Part shown: positions 8,125 to 15,615 of the stretch, one piece after another
How positions within the stretch are numbered: position 1 is the stretch's first letter
How the letters are laid out: each line of letters begins with the position of its first letter
DNA from: Desulfobacteraceae bacterium
GTDB lineage: Bacteria > Desulfobacterota > Desulfobacteria > Desulfobacterales > JAABRJ01
Length of the DNA stretch: 27,062 nucleotides
NCBI GenBank assembly: GCA_011390985.1
Contig: JAABRJ010000423.1
Span: 1 to 27,062, forward strand
Direction: 5' to 3'
Program-made: the position numbers and the translations under genes
Notes under the pieces: generated by a model
Databases searched by the model: none
What the model was told of the DNA's origin: nothing
The model's input: the letters and a program-made list of their open reading frames with translations, nothing else

Positions 8125-10179
8125 ATGCTGGAAGCCTTGTTTATGATGGGGGGGCTTGGTCTTTTGGTGGGTGTCGGTCTGGCCGCAGCTTCCAAAGCCT
8201 TTTTCGTTTACGTGGATCCGATGATCGAGGCGGTGGAAAGCGCTCTGCCGGGTGCCAACTGCGGCGGTTGCGGCCTGCCGGGCTGCAGCGCGAACGCCGA
8301 GGCCATTGTGTCCGGCCGGGCGGCACCCAACTCCTGTGTTGCGGCCGGCCCTGAAGTGGCTGCGGCGATTGCCACGATTCTGGGGGTGTCCATTGAAGTT
8401 AAGGAGCCGGACATTGCGCGCCCCGGCTGCACTTACGGGGTTCAGGATGCCGACATCAAGTACCTGTATGACGGTCTGAGCGACTGTCGGGCAGCGGCCC
8501 TGCTCAGCGGCGGCATGAAAGTCTGCACTGTCGGCTGCCTGGGGCTGGGCAGTTGCGCCAAGGCCTGTCCGTTCGATGCCATCACGATGGGTCCCGAGGG
8601 GCTGCCGGTGGTGAATGAAGCCCGCTGCACGGGCTGCGGCACCTGTGAGCGGGTGTGCCCCAAGCACATCATCACCCTTTCCTCGGTCACCCGCCGCATC
8701 ATGCGGGAATACACCGCCGATGAGTGCACAACCCCCTGCCAGCGCGCCTGCCCCGCCGGCATCGATATCTGTGAATATATCCGGCAGATCACGCTGGGCG
8801 ATTACCACCGTTCGGTTCAGGTGATCAAAGAGCGCAACCCCTTCCCCACCGTCATCGGCCGCATCTGTCCGCGTCCCTGCGAACAGGAGTGCCGGCGCGG
8901 GCTGGTCGACGAACCCGTGGCGATCAACTTTCTGAAGCGGTTTGTGGCCGATTATGAACGCGCAAAGGGGTCCCGGATTCAGCCCTTCAAGGCGCCCGCG
9001 ACCGGGCGCAAAATCGCGGTGGTCGGGGGAGGCGTGGAAGGCCTCTCCACCGCCTTTTTTGCCGCCCGGCTCGGGCATGAGGCCACTGTTTTCGAGGCGA
9101 CCGCCAAACTCGGCGGCTTGCTGCGCACCGCCATCGCCCGCAATCGTCTGCCCCAGGACGTGCTCGACTGGGACATCCAAGGGGTGCTAGAGATGGGCGT
9201 GGCCGCTGAAACCGGCAAAGCCCTGGGGAAAGATTTCAGCGTGGCGTCCCTTCTCCAGGACGGCTATGAAGCGGTCTTCCTTGCCGCCGGCGGGTGGGAC
9301 AGCCGACTGACCCGGCAGTCCGGGTCTGGCGTCGAAAGGCCGCTTCCCAACACCCATCTGCTCATCGATTTCCTGAAAGCTGACACGGCGCTTCAGGGCC
9401 AGATCGCCAAAAAAGGGGATGTGGTCATTGTCGGCGGCGGACCGGCCGGGTTGGAGGCCGCCCGCATCTGTCAGAAGGCCGGTGCCGGCAAGGTGAGCCT
9501 TCTGATCCGCGAACCCCGGGAAGACAACCCCCTGAGCGATGCCGAGACGAAAGTGCTGGAAGGCGTTGAAATCCTTTTCGCGACGGGTGTTACACGGCTG
9601 ATCGGAAGGGCCGACCAGCTTCAAGCCCTGGAGCTGGTGGCCCTCGGCACCCGCAAGAAATCCCGAATTGCGGCCAAAACCCTGTTGCTGGCGGCCGGGC
9701 GGTTTCCCCAGTTTATTTTCGGGCCGCCCCAGGTGGTCGAGGGCCAGGAGGCCGTGGCGGGCAGCTGGGAGGCGATTGAGGCCCACAAACCCCCGGTCGT
9801 CGGGTCAACTGACGGGCTGCTGGCCGATGGCGATCCGCTGTCGGATTTCAGCGCCGCCATCAAGGCCATCGGCGCCGGGCGGCGCGGAGCGGCCGCCATC
9901 CACCAGGTGATGTACGGGATTGAACCGGGGCTGCCCGCAAACGTGATTACACCGGATGCCTACATTCAGAACGTTGACACGGTTGAAAACGTGACGGCCG
10001 CCAGCCGCAAGGTGATGCCGCTGTCGCCGGAGGGTGTCGAGATCGAGAAAGGCTACGACCAGGCCCAGGCCATGGCAGAAGCCGGCCGTTGTCTGCAGTG
10101 CGGTCTGATCTGCTACCGCGGGTGCGGCGACCAGACCGGCGAGCGCGGACAACCAAGCCGGCTGATCTTGGGCCGTTAA
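8125..10179 (+). CDS. Membrane-anchored RnfB-GltD-type iron-sulfur flavoprotein
   Basis: This 684-residue fusion protein has, in order: one N-terminal membrane helix (about 5-24); an RnfB-type [4Fe-4S] domain with NCGGCGLPGC (C46, C49, C54) and C71; a ferredoxin-like pair with Cys at 134-148 and C168, C171, C174, C178; a GltD-type N-terminal cluster domain with CTTPCQRAC (C201, C205, C209) and C248, C252, C256; and two nucleotide-binding folds, at VVGGGVEG (299-306) and IVGGGPAGLEAA (435-446). A final Cys cluster RCLQCGLICYRGC lies at 655-667. ATG at 8125 follows AAAGGGGAGAG. It likely moves electrons between NAD(P)H and low-potential ferredoxin-like partners at the membrane. No rnfACDEG genes are nearby; the next gene is an RseC homologue, a family linked to Rnf/Rsx. 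The physiological donor and acceptor are unknown. Confidence 0.87.
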   Translation: MLEALFMMGGLGLLVGVGLAAASKAFFVYVDPMIEAVESALPGANCGGCGLPGCSANAEAIVSGRAAPNSCVAAGPEVAAAIATILGVSIEVKEPDIARPGCTYGVQDADIKYLYDGLSDCRAAALLSGGMKVCTVGCLGLGSCAKACPFDAITMGPEGLPVVNEARCTGCGTCERVCPKHIITLSSVTRRIMREYTADECTTPCQRACPAGIDICEYIRQITLGDYHRSVQVIKERNPFPTVIGRICPRPCEQECRRGLVDEPVAINFLKRFVADYERAKGSRIQPFKAPATGRKIAVVGGGVEGLSTAFFAARLGHEATVFEATAKLGGLLRTAIARNRLPQDVLDWDIQGVLEMGVAAETGKALGKDFSVASLLQDGYEAVFLAAGGWDSRLTRQSGSGVERPLPNTHLLIDFLKADTALQGQIAKKGDVVIVGGGPAGLEAARICQKAGAGKVSLLIREPREDNPLSDAETKVLEGVEILFATGVTRLIGRADQLQALELVALGTRKKSRIAAKTLLLAAGRFPQFIFGPPQVVEGQEAVAGSWEAIEAHKPPVVGSTDGLLADGDPLSDFSAAIKAIGAGRRGAAAIHQVMYGIEPGLPANVITPDAYIQNVDTVENVTAASRKVMPLSPEGVEIEKGYDQAQAMAEAGRCLQCGLICYRGCGDQTGERGQPSRLILGR

Positions 10180-10210
10180 GCGCACACTACCGTTTTACCG
10201 AGGGCTCGTT

Positions 10211-10696
10211 TTGGCGACTGAAGAAGGATTTGTCATCAAGCTGGAATCGGCTACCACCGCCCGGGTGAAGACCAACAAGAAAAGCGCCTGCGCGGGCTGC
10301 GCCGCCCGGAATTCCTGCAACGGCATGGGCGACGACACGGAGGTCGAAGCCCTGAACCCGGCCGGCGCCCAGGTGGGAGATCGGATTCTGCTCCGAATTG
10401 AAACCGCCTCCCTCCTGAAAGCCACCTTCCTGCTCTACCTTTTTCCGATTATCTGCATGCTCGTGGGTGCGGTTATCGGCCAACGTTACGCGTCCCTGAT
10501 AGGGTTTGACGCCTCTGCCCTCTCTGCCCTTCTGGGGTTTCTGTTCTTCTTTCTGTCGATTCTGTTTGTCAAGTTCAAGGGCAACCGGATGGCGACCCAT
10601 AGTGCCTATCGGCCCAAGATCGTCAAAATCCTGAACCCTGTGAAATTAGAGCAGGACGACCTTGCCCAGACCGTCGTCCCCGCCCCATCCCGCTGA
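10211..10696 (+). CDS. RseC/MucC-family membrane protein
   Basis: This 161-residue inner-membrane protein of the RseC family is related to a component that works with the Rsx/Rnf complex in SoxR reduction and with sigma-E signalling in enterics. The N-terminal cytoplasmic part has a small beta-domain with a Cys cluster, CAGCAARNSC (C27, C30, C36). Two membrane helices follow at about 70-92 and 97-118, then a basic tail. The start is a TTG with GAGGG about seven bases upstream; no ATG fits the conserved N-terminus. It follows the RnfB-GltD fusion by 31 bp and is probably in the same transcript. The family assignment is firm from the Cys cluster plus helix hairpin; its exact role here is open because neither sigma-E nor SoxR genes are in view. 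Confidence 0.8.
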   Translation: MATEEGFVIKLESATTARVKTNKKSACAGCAARNSCNGMGDDTEVEALNPAGAQVGDRILLRIETASLLKATFLLYLFPIICMLVGAVIGQRYASLIGFDASALSALLGFLFFFLSILFVKFKGNRMATHSAYRPKIVKILNPVKLEQDDLAQTVVPAPSR

Positions 10697-10860
10697 CGGG
10701 CCGCGCTCCCTCAGTTCCCATCCAACGAGGACTGTCACGGCGCCGGCCCGAGGGGTCGGCGCTGATCTGCAGCTAGTGACGCACGACCGGGAGCCGCTCG
10801 CGTTCCGGCGGGCTCGGGCAGGCGGCCTGGACACCGCGTTCATCCAGGAGATGGTTTGCA

Positions 10861-11424
10861 ATGAGGCGGCGCTGCCACTGGGCAGGGGATGACCCGCTGT
10901 GCGTGGCCTACCACGACAGCGAGTGGGGTGTCCCGCTGCACGACGATACCCGGCTTTTCGAATTTTTGGTGCTGGAAGGGACCCAGGCCGGTCTCAGTTG
11001 GCGGACCATCCTTCGTAAGCGCGAAAACTACCGCCGCGCATTTGACGGCTTCGATCCGGTCAAGGTGGCCGGCTACTGCCCTGAAAAGGTTTCGGCCCTG
11101 ATGGCCGATGCCGGGCTGATCCGCAACCGGATGAAAATCGAAGCCGCAGTCGGCAATGCCCGGGCCTTCCGCTCGGTCCAGGATCGCTTCGGCAGTTTTG
11201 ACCGCTACATCTGGCAGTTTACCGGCGGCCGGCCGGTAAGAAACACCTGGCGCCGGCCGGCGGATGTTCCCGCCTGGACGCCCCTTTCGACGGCCGTCAG
11301 CCGCGATTTGAAAATCCGGGGGTTCAAGTTTGTCGGGCCCACCATCTGTTACGCCTTCATGCAGGCGGTGGGAATGGTCAACGACCATACCGTGGACTGC
11401 TTCCGCCATTACGAGATCGGGTAG
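10861..11424 (+). CDS. tag: DNA-3-methyladenine glycosylase I
   Basis: This 187-residue helix-hairpin-helix base-excision enzyme removes 3-methyladenine from alkylated DNA. It has the complete Tag pattern: the N-terminal RRRCHWAG with zinc ligand C5, YHDSEWGVP, the LEGTQAGLSW substrate loop, the TWRRPADVPA segment, FKFVGPTICYAFMQA and the C-terminal zinc motif NDHTVDCF. The ATG is preceded by AGGAGA at a usable distance. It is convergent with the glycosyltransferase gene downstream, with 33 bp between them. The 164 bp upstream hold a 9-bp hairpin (10741-10761) without a T-run. Length and motifs are normal, and nothing suggests specialised regulation. Confidence 0.95.
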   Translation: MRRRCHWAGDDPLCVAYHDSEWGVPLHDDTRLFEFLVLEGTQAGLSWRTILRKRENYRRAFDGFDPVKVAGYCPEKVSALMADAGLIRNRMKIEAAVGNARAFRSVQDRFGSFDRYIWQFTGGRPVRNTWRRPADVPAWTPLSTAVSRDLKIRGFKFVGPTICYAFMQAVGMVNDHTVDCFRHYEIG

Positions 11425-11457
11425 CCGTCCCAAAACCCCCAAAATGGGAGTCGCGCT

Positions 11458-12162
11458 TTATCCCGCGGTGGCGGCACGGTAGTGGCACGCCAGCCTGTCG
11501 GGGGGGGTGCCGAGATAGAAGCGGGTCAGCAGCAGCCAGTTGCGCAGGGTGCAGTTGACAATGCCCTCCCGTTGCCAGCGGCGCGGCGAGGTCCGGACCC
11601 GGGCGGGCAGGATCCGGATCCGGTGGCCGCCCTTTTTCACCCGCCGCATCAGCTCCACGTCTTCCATGATCCCGATGTCTGAAAAACCGCCGATTCGTCT
11701 GAAAAAGCGGCGGTCAAAAAAGAGCGCCTGGTCCCCGTAGGGGATTCGGGTCAATCGGGTGCGCAGGCTGACGGCGCCCTCGATGACTCGGAAAAGGGGG
11801 TTGGGCGAGGCGATCCCGAGGTGGAAGGCCCCGCCGACGATGCGGGGGGACCTGAGGGCCGCGGCAACCGACTCGAGGGCATCGTGCGGCAGCCGGGTAT
11901 CGGCGTGCAGAAAAAGCAGGATGTCGCCCGCCGCCGCCGCTGCCCCTCGGTTCATCTGGGGCCCCCTGCCCCTGGGGGCGGTAATTTTGGCGACATCCGT
12001 GCGGCGGATGGCGCCGATGGTTGTCGGCGAGGGGGCAGCGTCCACCACAATGATGTCAAATCGCCCTGAAAAAGGCAGATCGATCAGATGATCGAGGGTA
12101 TGGTTTATGGTGTAGGCCTCTTGGAAGACCGGGATGACGATCGAAATCCCGCAGGCCTTCAT
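11458..12162 (-). CDS. Family 2 glycosyltransferase, TIGR04283-like
   Basis: This 234-residue GT-A-fold transferase has ISIVIPVFQE at the N-terminus, a DxD-like FLHADTRLP motif, the GRGPQMNRGAAAA loop and the acceptor-side GGFSDIGIMEDVEL segment. The GRGPQMN and GDQALFF segments are typical of the 'rSAM/selenodomain-associated transferase 2' group (TIGR04283). Members are often next to a partner transferase and a radical SAM/SeFe protein; neither is adjacent here. A longer frame begins 21 codons upstream, but the family starts at this methionine. It is divergent from the Gate-domain gene, with 38 bp between the two starts. Donor sugar and acceptor are unknown. Confidence 0.85.
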   Translation of the reverse strand: MKACGISIVIPVFQEAYTINHTLDHLIDLPFSGRFDIIVVDAAPSPTTIGAIRRTDVAKITAPRGRGPQMNRGAAAAAGDILLFLHADTRLPHDALESVAAALRSPRIVGGAFHLGIASPNPLFRVIEGAVSLRTRLTRIPYGDQALFFDRRFFRRIGGFSDIGIMEDVELMRRVKKGGHRIRILPARVRTSPRRWQREGIVNCTLRNWLLLTRFYLGTPPDRLACHYRAATAG

Positions 12163-12200
12163 GCAACCGCCGGAAAAAATGAAATGAGCTGCATTAAAAA

Positions 12201-13169
12201 ATGACCCCTGACAGTTTTGTTGCACGCTTGGCAGCAGGTGCTGCCGCCGGCAGCCGCAAAGGCTGGCGCGGCTTTATCTGGATGCTGAAGATCCTCGTCC
12301 CCATTTCCCTCGTCACGGCACTCCTGGCCCACAGCGGCGCGTTCGATCAGCTGGACTTTCTGCTGGAACCGCTGATGGGCATCCTGGGCCTCCCGGCCAT
12401 GGCGGCGCTGCCCCTCGTGGCCGGACTGCTGACCGGAATTTACGGGGGGATTGCCACCATGACGGTTCTGCCCTTTACGGTGGCCCAAATGACCCTGATC
12501 GCGATTTTCCTGCTGATCTCGCACAACATCGTTCAGGAGGCCATCATCCAGGGGAAATCCGGCCTCCACCCGCTCAAGGCCACCGCCTTCCGCCTGGTCG
12601 TCTCCTGCGTGACGGTCATGGTGGTGTCACGTCTTGTCCCTGCCGACGCGGCGGCGATCGTATCACAGGCGCCGGGGGCTTTACCTTCGGTTTCGGTGGG
12701 GGCGATGCTGAGAGGCTGGAGCCTTGACGCCTTTTTGATGGCGCTCAAAATTTTCCTGATCATCATGCCGCTCATGATTCTGCTGGAGGAAATGAAACAG
12801 TTCAACCTGATCCGCCACCTGGTGAAGCTCGCCGGGCCGCTTTTGAAGGTGATGGGGGTGGACCGCAAGGTCGGGATGCTCTGGCTGACGGCCGTGATTT
12901 TCGGGCTCTCCTACGGGGCGGCGGTGATAGTCGAGGAAACCCGGGAGGGCCAGTTTTCGGCCGAGGAGCTATCCCGCCTGCAGCTCTCCATCGGGGTCAA
13001 TCACTCCATGATTGAAGATCCCGCGCTTTTCCTGCCCCTGGGCGTGAGCGCTTTCTGGTTGTGGGTGCCGCGTCTGGTGATGGCCATTCTGGCCGTCCAC
13101 CTTTACATACTCTGGCAGCGTATTCTCAGACGGCGCCGCCTGAAGACGGCCGCGGCTGCCAGGGCCTGA
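12201..13169 (+). CDS. Nucleoside recognition (Gate) domain membrane protein
   Basis: This 322-residue multi-pass inner-membrane protein carries two Gate-type halves (nucleoside recognition domain, as in SpmA/SpmB and nucleoside transporters). The repeated feature is a glycine-rich re-entrant stretch, seen as GLLTGIYGGIATMTVLP in the first half and IFGLSYGAAVIVEE in the second. I count roughly seven to eight hydrophobic segments. The basic C-terminus (RRRRLKTAAA) is probably cytoplasmic. No Shine-Dalgarno precedes the ATG, and the start region is only 38 bp from the divergent glycosyltransferase gene, so the start could lie a few codons further in. Transport substrate is unknown; nearby purine salvage genes invite but do not support a nucleoside-transport guess. 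Confidence 0.8.
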   Translation: MTPDSFVARLAAGAAAGSRKGWRGFIWMLKILVPISLVTALLAHSGAFDQLDFLLEPLMGILGLPAMAALPLVAGLLTGIYGGIATMTVLPFTVAQMTLIAIFLLISHNIVQEAIIQGKSGLHPLKATAFRLVVSCVTVMVVSRLVPADAAAIVSQAPGALPSVSVGAMLRGWSLDAFLMALKIFLIIMPLMILLEEMKQFNLIRHLVKLAGPLLKVMGVDRKVGMLWLTAVIFGLSYGAAVIVEETREGQFSAEELSRLQLSIGVNHSMIEDPALFLPLGVSAFWLWVPRLVMAILAVHLYILWQRILRRRRLKTAAAARA

Positions 13170-13533
13170 ATCGGACAGGGCGTCTAGCTGCGGCCCCGAA
13201 TTCCCGACCGATGCCTACCGGCCCGGCTGCTTTGCTTCTCGCACCTTGGGCACCGGGCCTCTCAGCCTCCGCGCTGCAACACCGTATTTCAGGCCACGCC
13301 CACTTAGGCGGAATCCGCTTCAGTCATGGACCGCGCTTTTATAGCATAAACACCCGGTTTGATGAAGAACAATCCCGGTCTTGACGAAGATGGCGCCCCC
13401 TGAAGGCGGCTTTACAATCCCCCCCGGCTGTGCGATAAATTTGACCCGATTGAACCGGCCGGACGATGCCTTGCGGCGACCGATCCAATCGCTGCAAATG
13501 ACCTCCTTTCAGCCCTTGGGGCTGGGCACGTGT
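13170..13533. other. Intergenic region upstream of recN
   Basis: These 364 bases lie between the Gate-domain gene and recN. An imperfect direct repeat occurs at 13353-13368 (CCCGGTTTGATGAAGA) and 13374-13390 (the same with one insertion and one change). I find no clear SOS operator, no convincing sigma70 promoter and no terminator. In-frame codons extend upstream of recN to 13381, but that stretch lacks similarity to the RecN N-terminus. Confidence 0.45.
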
Positions 13534-15237
13534 ATGCTTGAAGCGCTTTGCATTCGAAACTTCGCCATCATCGACGACCTGCGCATCCCCTTTCAGGACG
13601 GCCTCACGGTGCTCAGCGGCGAGACCGGTGCCGGAAAATCGATCATCATCAGCGCGGTCAACCTGCTTTTGGGCAGCCGTGCGAGCGCTAAGCTCATTCG
13701 CACCGGTGCGGATTGCGCTGAACTGGAGGCCTTGTTTCGGATTGCGCCGAACGGCGCGCTGGCGTCGATGCTGGCGGCGGCGGACTGCGCCGACGGGGAT
13801 GGTTTGGTGGTCCGGCGGCTGGTCTCACGCAACGAACGACACCGGGTCTATCTCAACGGTCGGCTGTCGACCATGCAGGCCCTCAGTTCGGCGACCGAAA
13901 ACCTGGCCAGCATATCCGGCCAGCATGCCCACCAGGGGCTGCTCAACGAGGATCAGCATCTGCTGATCCTGGATCAGTTTGGCGGTCAGCTGACCCTTCG
14001 GGAAGGGCTTGGGGCTTGCTTCCGGACCCTTCTGCCCCTGATTCAGGAGCTTAAAAGCTTAAACCTCCAAAAAGATCGCCAGACCGAGCGGCTGGAGCTG
14101 CTGCGATTTCAACACAAGGAAATTCTGGATGCCGACATCCAGCCCGCGGAAGATGAGCGGCTCGCCCAAGAGCAGCTGCGCCTGCGCAGCGCCGAAACCC
14201 TTTTCCGCACCGCCCAGGAGAGCATCGATGGCCTTTACGCCACCGAAGGCGCCGTCGTGGAGCGCCTGGCGGAAATTCAGAAAACCCTGGAAAAAGTCAG
14301 CGGCCTCGATGGCGGGCTTGCACCGGTCGCCCGGCGCCTGGCAGAGGCCTGCTACCAGCTGGAGGATACGGTCGACGAACTGCGCCACTACCGCGACTCC
14401 GTGACCATGGATGAGCGGCGGCTGGAGGCGGTCGAGGCGCGTCTGGACATGCTGCGCGCTTTGAAGCGCAAGTACGGCGGCAGCCTGACGGCGGTGGCCG
14501 AACGGCGCGCGGCCATCGAACGCGAACTGCTGCAGATCGGGGACATAGAGGGCAGGATGACCGCGGTCCGCCAACAGATCGAGGCGCAGCAGGCCCGCCT
14601 GGCCGACCAGAGTCGCAAGCTTTCGGCGAAAAGGAAAAATTCGGCCAGAAGTCTGGGTGCAAAGGTCGAAAGCGAACTGGCGTCGCTTAACATGGCCCAG
14701 ACCCGTTTCGAGGTGCTCCTTCAGACCCTCCCGGCAGACCCCGGTTTCGAGCCTTTTTTGACGGTGGATGGCTTCGCGGTGGGGGAAACCGGCTTCGATC
14801 GGGCCTGTTTCATGATCGCACCCAATGTCGGTGAGGACCCCAAGCCGCTTGCGGCGATTGCCTCAGGCGGCGAACTCTCCCGGGTGGTGCTGGCCCTCAA
14901 GGCGATCCTGGCGCAGTCCGATGCGGTCGGTACGATCATTTTTGACGAGGTCGATGCCGGCATCGGCGGTGGGGTCGCGGAAATGGTGGGGCAAAAACTG
15001 GCCGCTCTGGCGCGCTACCACCAGGTGATCTGCATCACCCATCTGCCCCAGATCGCCCGTTTTGCCCACCACCACTATCGGATTTCCAAGCATGTCGCCG
15101 GCGGCCGGACCCACACCCGGATCGAGCCGCTGGAGGCCGAGGCGCGGGTCCAGGAAATCGCCCGGATGCTGGGGGGTGCCACCATCACGCCCAAAACCCT
15201 GGATCATGCCCGCGAGATGCTTCAAGGACGCCTGTAA
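13534..15237 (+). CDS. recN: DNA repair protein RecN
   Basis: This 567-residue SMC-like ATPase acts in double-strand-break repair by recombination. The N-terminus is the canonical MLEALCIRNFAIIDDL, followed by Walker A GETGAGKS (29-36). A central coiled-coil region extends over roughly residues 150-370, rich in Glu, Gln, Arg and Leu heptads. The ATPase completes at the C-terminus with ASGGELSRV (signature) and IIFDEVDAGIGGG (Walker B), then ICITHLPQIA. Length is normal. I chose the start that gives the conserved N-terminus; the frame is open for 51 more codons upstream. It is probably SOS-controlled in many bacteria, but I do not see a recognisable LexA box here. Confidence 0.95.
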   Translation: MLEALCIRNFAIIDDLRIPFQDGLTVLSGETGAGKSIIISAVNLLLGSRASAKLIRTGADCAELEALFRIAPNGALASMLAAADCADGDGLVVRRLVSRNERHRVYLNGRLSTMQALSSATENLASISGQHAHQGLLNEDQHLLILDQFGGQLTLREGLGACFRTLLPLIQELKSLNLQKDRQTERLELLRFQHKEILDADIQPAEDERLAQEQLRLRSAETLFRTAQESIDGLYATEGAVVERLAEIQKTLEKVSGLDGGLAPVARRLAEACYQLEDTVDELRHYRDSVTMDERRLEAVEARLDMLRALKRKYGGSLTAVAERRAAIERELLQIGDIEGRMTAVRQQIEAQQARLADQSRKLSAKRKNSARSLGAKVESELASLNMAQTRFEVLLQTLPADPGFEPFLTVDGFAVGETGFDRACFMIAPNVGEDPKPLAAIASGGELSRVVLALKAILAQSDAVGTIIFDEVDAGIGGGVAEMVGQKLAALARYHQVICITHLPQIARFAHHHYRISKHVAGGRTHTRIEPLEAEARVQEIARMLGGATITPKTLDHAREMLQGRL

Positions 15238-15335
15238 ACGGGCGTTCACAGCGGCCGGCGCGCGCTTGACAAGCCCACGACGGGATATTAAAAACACCAG
15301 CAGATGCTTTTTTGAGGGTCAAACGGAGGAATTCC

Positions 15336-15584
15336 ATGCCACTTTACGAATTCAAATGTCAGAAGTGCAACGAAATTTTCGAGCTCTTGGTCATGAGCCG
15401 CGGACAAGACGTCGAGATGAAATGCCCGCATTGCGGTGCCGAGTCCTTCGAGCGCGTCCTCAGCACCACCCACTATGCCATGGGCGGCGGAGCCGGTTCG
15501 GGAACTGATGCCCGGCCTGCGGTCCAGACGCGCACCTGTTCCGGCGGCTCCTGCACCACCTACGATATTCCCGGTCCGGCCTGA
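15336..15584 (+). CDS. FmdB-family zinc ribbon protein
   Basis: This 82-residue protein starts with the FmdB/CxxC-CxxC zinc ribbon: MPLYEFKCQKC (C8, C11) and MKCPHCG (C30, C33). The C-terminal half is Gly/Ser/Thr-rich and carries two more cysteines in TRTCSGGSC (C68, C73), a tail often found in this family in anaerobes. GGAGG is well placed before the ATG. It is 31 bp upstream of a radical SAM protein and likely co-transcribed with it. The family was named for putative regulators of the formamidase genes, but its role is unproven; metal binding is the safe statement. Confidence 0.88.
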   Translation: MPLYEFKCQKCNEIFELLVMSRGQDVEMKCPHCGAESFERVLSTTHYAMGGGAGSGTDARPAVQTRTCSGGSCTTYDIPGPA

Positions 15585-15615
15585 GCCGCGTCGGCCGCGA
15601 CCGCAGGGAGATGCC

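Noticed and set aside
7891..9180. Minus-strand open frame of 429 codons opposite the start of the RnfB-GltD gene
   Set aside because: The plus-strand gene has cysteine motifs, nucleotide-binding folds and a good ribosome binding site; the antisense frame has none.
10741..10761. 9-bp GC-rich hairpin between the RseC and tag genes
   Set aside because: There is no T-run and it includes a G-U pair; it may be a weak structure, but a terminator call is not supported.
11428..11449. TCCCA/TGGGA stem between convergent tag and glycosyltransferase genes
   Set aside because: Five pairs with a 12-base loop and no T-run are too weak.
13381..13418. Promoter TTGACG ... TACAAT upstream of recN
   Set aside because: The spacing is 26 bases, far from the 16-18 needed.
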